From positions 1 through 8,235 of the forward strand of contig QIKS01000208.1 of assembly GCA_003233025.1 (NCBI GenBank): DNA of 8,235 nt. The letters are read 5' to 3'. This stretch comes from Hellea balneolensis. Its GTDB lineage: Bacteria > Pseudomonadota > Alphaproteobacteria > Caulobacterales > Maricaulaceae. The notes beneath the pieces were generated by a model, which searched no databases, was not told the DNA's origin, and saw only the letters and a list, made by a program, of their open reading frames with translations. Below, piece by piece: positions 6,826 to 8,235 of the stretch. Positions within the stretch are counted from its first letter, which is position 1. Each line of letters starts with the position of its first letter. The translations under genes and the position numbers were made by a program.

Positions 6826-8168
6826 GAATTCAGATATTGGTTAAGCGCGTCCAGAGTTGGCAGGATTATCTGCTTGTGGGACGGGGCGTCGATACTATCT
6901 TGCAGGGCTTGAGGCAGGGCAATGGGTTCATGAATGATCCGCTCCACATCATCTTTAAACTTGGCGGGATGGGCGGTTGATACCGTGATTTCGCTATAGG
7001 GCTCCCCGTCATTATCTTGGGAAAACGCCTGCATGGCCAGATGGGCAATGGCGGTATGGGGGCATATGAGATAGCCGCTGTCGCGGTAAAGTTTACGAAT
7101 ATGGCGTTCGGTTTGCGCGTCGCTGAAATGATAGCCGCTGCATATTTTGCTTATCTGTTCATGGTCGTTTTCAAACAGGCTTAAAATACGCGCAAAATTA
7201 TTGGGGCGGCCAATATCCATGGCATTGGACAAGGTTGGCACCGACGGGCGCGCTGTGTATTGGCCTGTGTGTAGATAATCGACAAAAGGATGGTTGGCAT
7301 TATTACCAACAACAAATTTATCAATCGGCGCCCCCATTTTTTGGGCGATTAACCCCCCGGTCAAATTGCCCAGATTTCCGCAAGGGATACTAAAAGCAAT
7401 CCGCCTTTGGGGATGGGCGGCTTTAATTTGCAGGCTGGTCCAAAAATAATAAAAACTTTGCGGGATGACCCGCCCGACATTGATGGAATTGGCCGACATA
7501 AGATGATGGGTTTCACACAGGGTTGCGTCGCCAAAGGCTTGTTTGACCAAGGCCTGACAATCATCAAAACTGCCGTCAATCCCGATGGCTTTTACATTGG
7601 AATTGGCCCCCATAGATGTAAGCTGATGCTCTTGAACCGTGCTCACGCCCTCATTTGGAAACAAAATAAATACCTTGACGTTGGGCTGGTTTAAAAAACT
7701 ATGGCCAATCGCGCCCCCGGTATCGCCTGATGTGGCGACCAATATGGTGCGGCTCTGCCGGGAGCGTGCTAAAAGATGGGACGTGGCGCGGCTCATAAAG
7801 CGGGCGGCGAAGTCCTTAAATGCCAGTGTCGGCCCGTGGAATAACTCCAAAATATACGCATTGTCTGGCTCGGGTGTGGCGGCGTCCAAGACGGTGCCGT
7901 CCAGTGTTCTTAAGGGCAGGGGGAAATCATAGGCAGTGGCGCAAAGGTCTTGGATCTGCTGGGTAGAGAAATTGTCATCAACAAAAAACTGTGCCAATTG
8001 CGCCGCGCAGGCCGCAAAAGGCAGGGCACCAAGCCGGGCTAGCTCGTCCGCGTTAAAGCGGGGAAATTTGTCTGGCATATAAAGCCCACCGTCCGCAGCC
8101 AGGCTAGAAAGCAAGGCTGTGCTGAAACTGGCCTTTAGTTCAGAGTTGGTTAGAGAATGGTAGATCAT
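6816..8168 (-). CDS. thrC: Threonine synthase
   Basis: The enzyme is a PLP-dependent (fold type II) lyase that converts O-phospho-L-homoserine to L-threonine and phosphate, the last step of threonine synthesis. The 450 residues fit the longer ThrC class found in Proteobacteria. The N-terminus has the family's SSLAADGGLYMP (21-32). The PLP lysine is K118 in LELFHGPTLAFKDFAARF. SGDTGGA (147-153) and the PLP phosphate-contacting CGNLGN (263-268) follow. VSTAHPAKF (396-404) is the conserved C-terminal stretch. The ATG is preceded by GAGGG four bases upstream. The end overlaps the start of the shikimate-kinase-like gene by 10 bases. No other threonine pathway gene (homoserine dehydrogenase or homoserine kinase) is in the window. 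Confidence 0.96.
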   Translation of the reverse strand: MIYHSLTNSELKASFSTALLSSLAADGGLYMPDKFPRFNADELARLGALPFAACAAQLAQFFVDDNFSTQQIQDLCATAYDFPLPLRTLDGTVLDAATPEPDNAYILELFHGPTLAFKDFAARFMSRATSHLLARSRQSRTILVATSGDTGGAIGHSFLNQPNVKVFILFPNEGVSTVQEHQLTSMGANSNVKAIGIDGSFDDCQALVKQAFGDATLCETHHLMSANSINVGRVIPQSFYYFWTSLQIKAAHPQRRIAFSIPCGNLGNLTGGLIAQKMGAPIDKFVVGNNANHPFVDYLHTGQYTARPSVPTLSNAMDIGRPNNFARILSLFENDHEQISKICSGYHFSDAQTERHIRKLYRDSGYLICPHTAIAHLAMQAFSQDNDGEPYSEITVSTAHPAKFKDDVERIIHEPIALPQALQDSIDAPSHKQIILPTLDALNQYLNSCA

Positions 8169-8172
8169 TAAA

Positions 8173-8177
8173 CCCTC
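8173..8177 (-). promoter_or_regulatory. Ribosome binding site of thrC
   Basis: The minus strand reads GAGGG, then TTTA, then the ATG at 8168. The spacing is short but acceptable, and it supports the ATG chosen. Confidence 0.6.
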
Positions 8178-8184
8178 ACAGATA

Positions 8185-8213
8185 ATTCTTATTCATTACA
8201 GCCTGGGTGACAA
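8185..8213 (-). promoter_or_regulatory. Candidate sigma-70 promoter for the thrC unit
   Basis: On the minus strand TTGTCA (8213-8208) and AAGAAT (8190-8185) are separated by 17 bases. The first matches five of six -35 consensus positions and the second four of six -10 positions. Transcription would start near 8178, giving a leader of about ten bases that still includes the ribosome binding site. No leader peptide or attenuator fits in so short a leader. Confidence 0.4.
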
Positions 8214-8235
8214 AATATAAAGAAAATTTCTTGTG

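Overview
The window looks like a chromosomal housekeeping stretch of an alphaproteobacterium. The Mfd tail, ferrochelatase, threonine synthase and single-chain iron-sulfur serine dehydratase all read like alphaproteobacterial orthologues. The GC content is near one half by eye. A PopA-like two-receiver plus degenerate GGDEF protein hints at a Caulobacterales/Maricaulales-type (Hyphomonadaceae-like) marine bacterium, but that placement is inference. No tRNA, rRNA, CRISPR array, insertion sequence or phage gene is visible, and the DNA is almost fully coding.

Layout, left to right: the 3' end of mfd (+), whose last 15 bases overlap the 3' end of a convergent minus-strand gene for a PleD/PopA-like protein with degenerate receivers and a dead GGDEF active site but an intact c-di-GMP inhibitory-site motif. 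Upstream of it on the same strand lies sdaA (L-serine dehydratase), which starts with TTG only 4 bases after the stop of a secreted, probably lipid-anchored, ACE-family (M2) peptidase gene. A 109-base divergent regulatory gap separates the peptidase gene from hemH (+). HemH converges on a minus-strand pair: thrC followed by a shikimate-kinase-like P-loop gene that overlaps thrC by 10 bases.

How the genes may work together: the M2 peptidase gene and sdaA look like one transcription unit, which would link extracytoplasmic release of dipeptides to deamination of serine to pyruvate. The thrC/kinase-like overlap implies co-translation and mirrors the domain pair fused in the vertebrate protein THNSL1 (shikimate-kinase-like plus threonine synthase). 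The kinase-like protein keeps its Walker A motif but has lost the glycine-rich shikimate-binding motif, so its substrate is open. It and the PopA-like protein are the two most interesting items. Nothing here amounts to a clearly new defence or mobile system.
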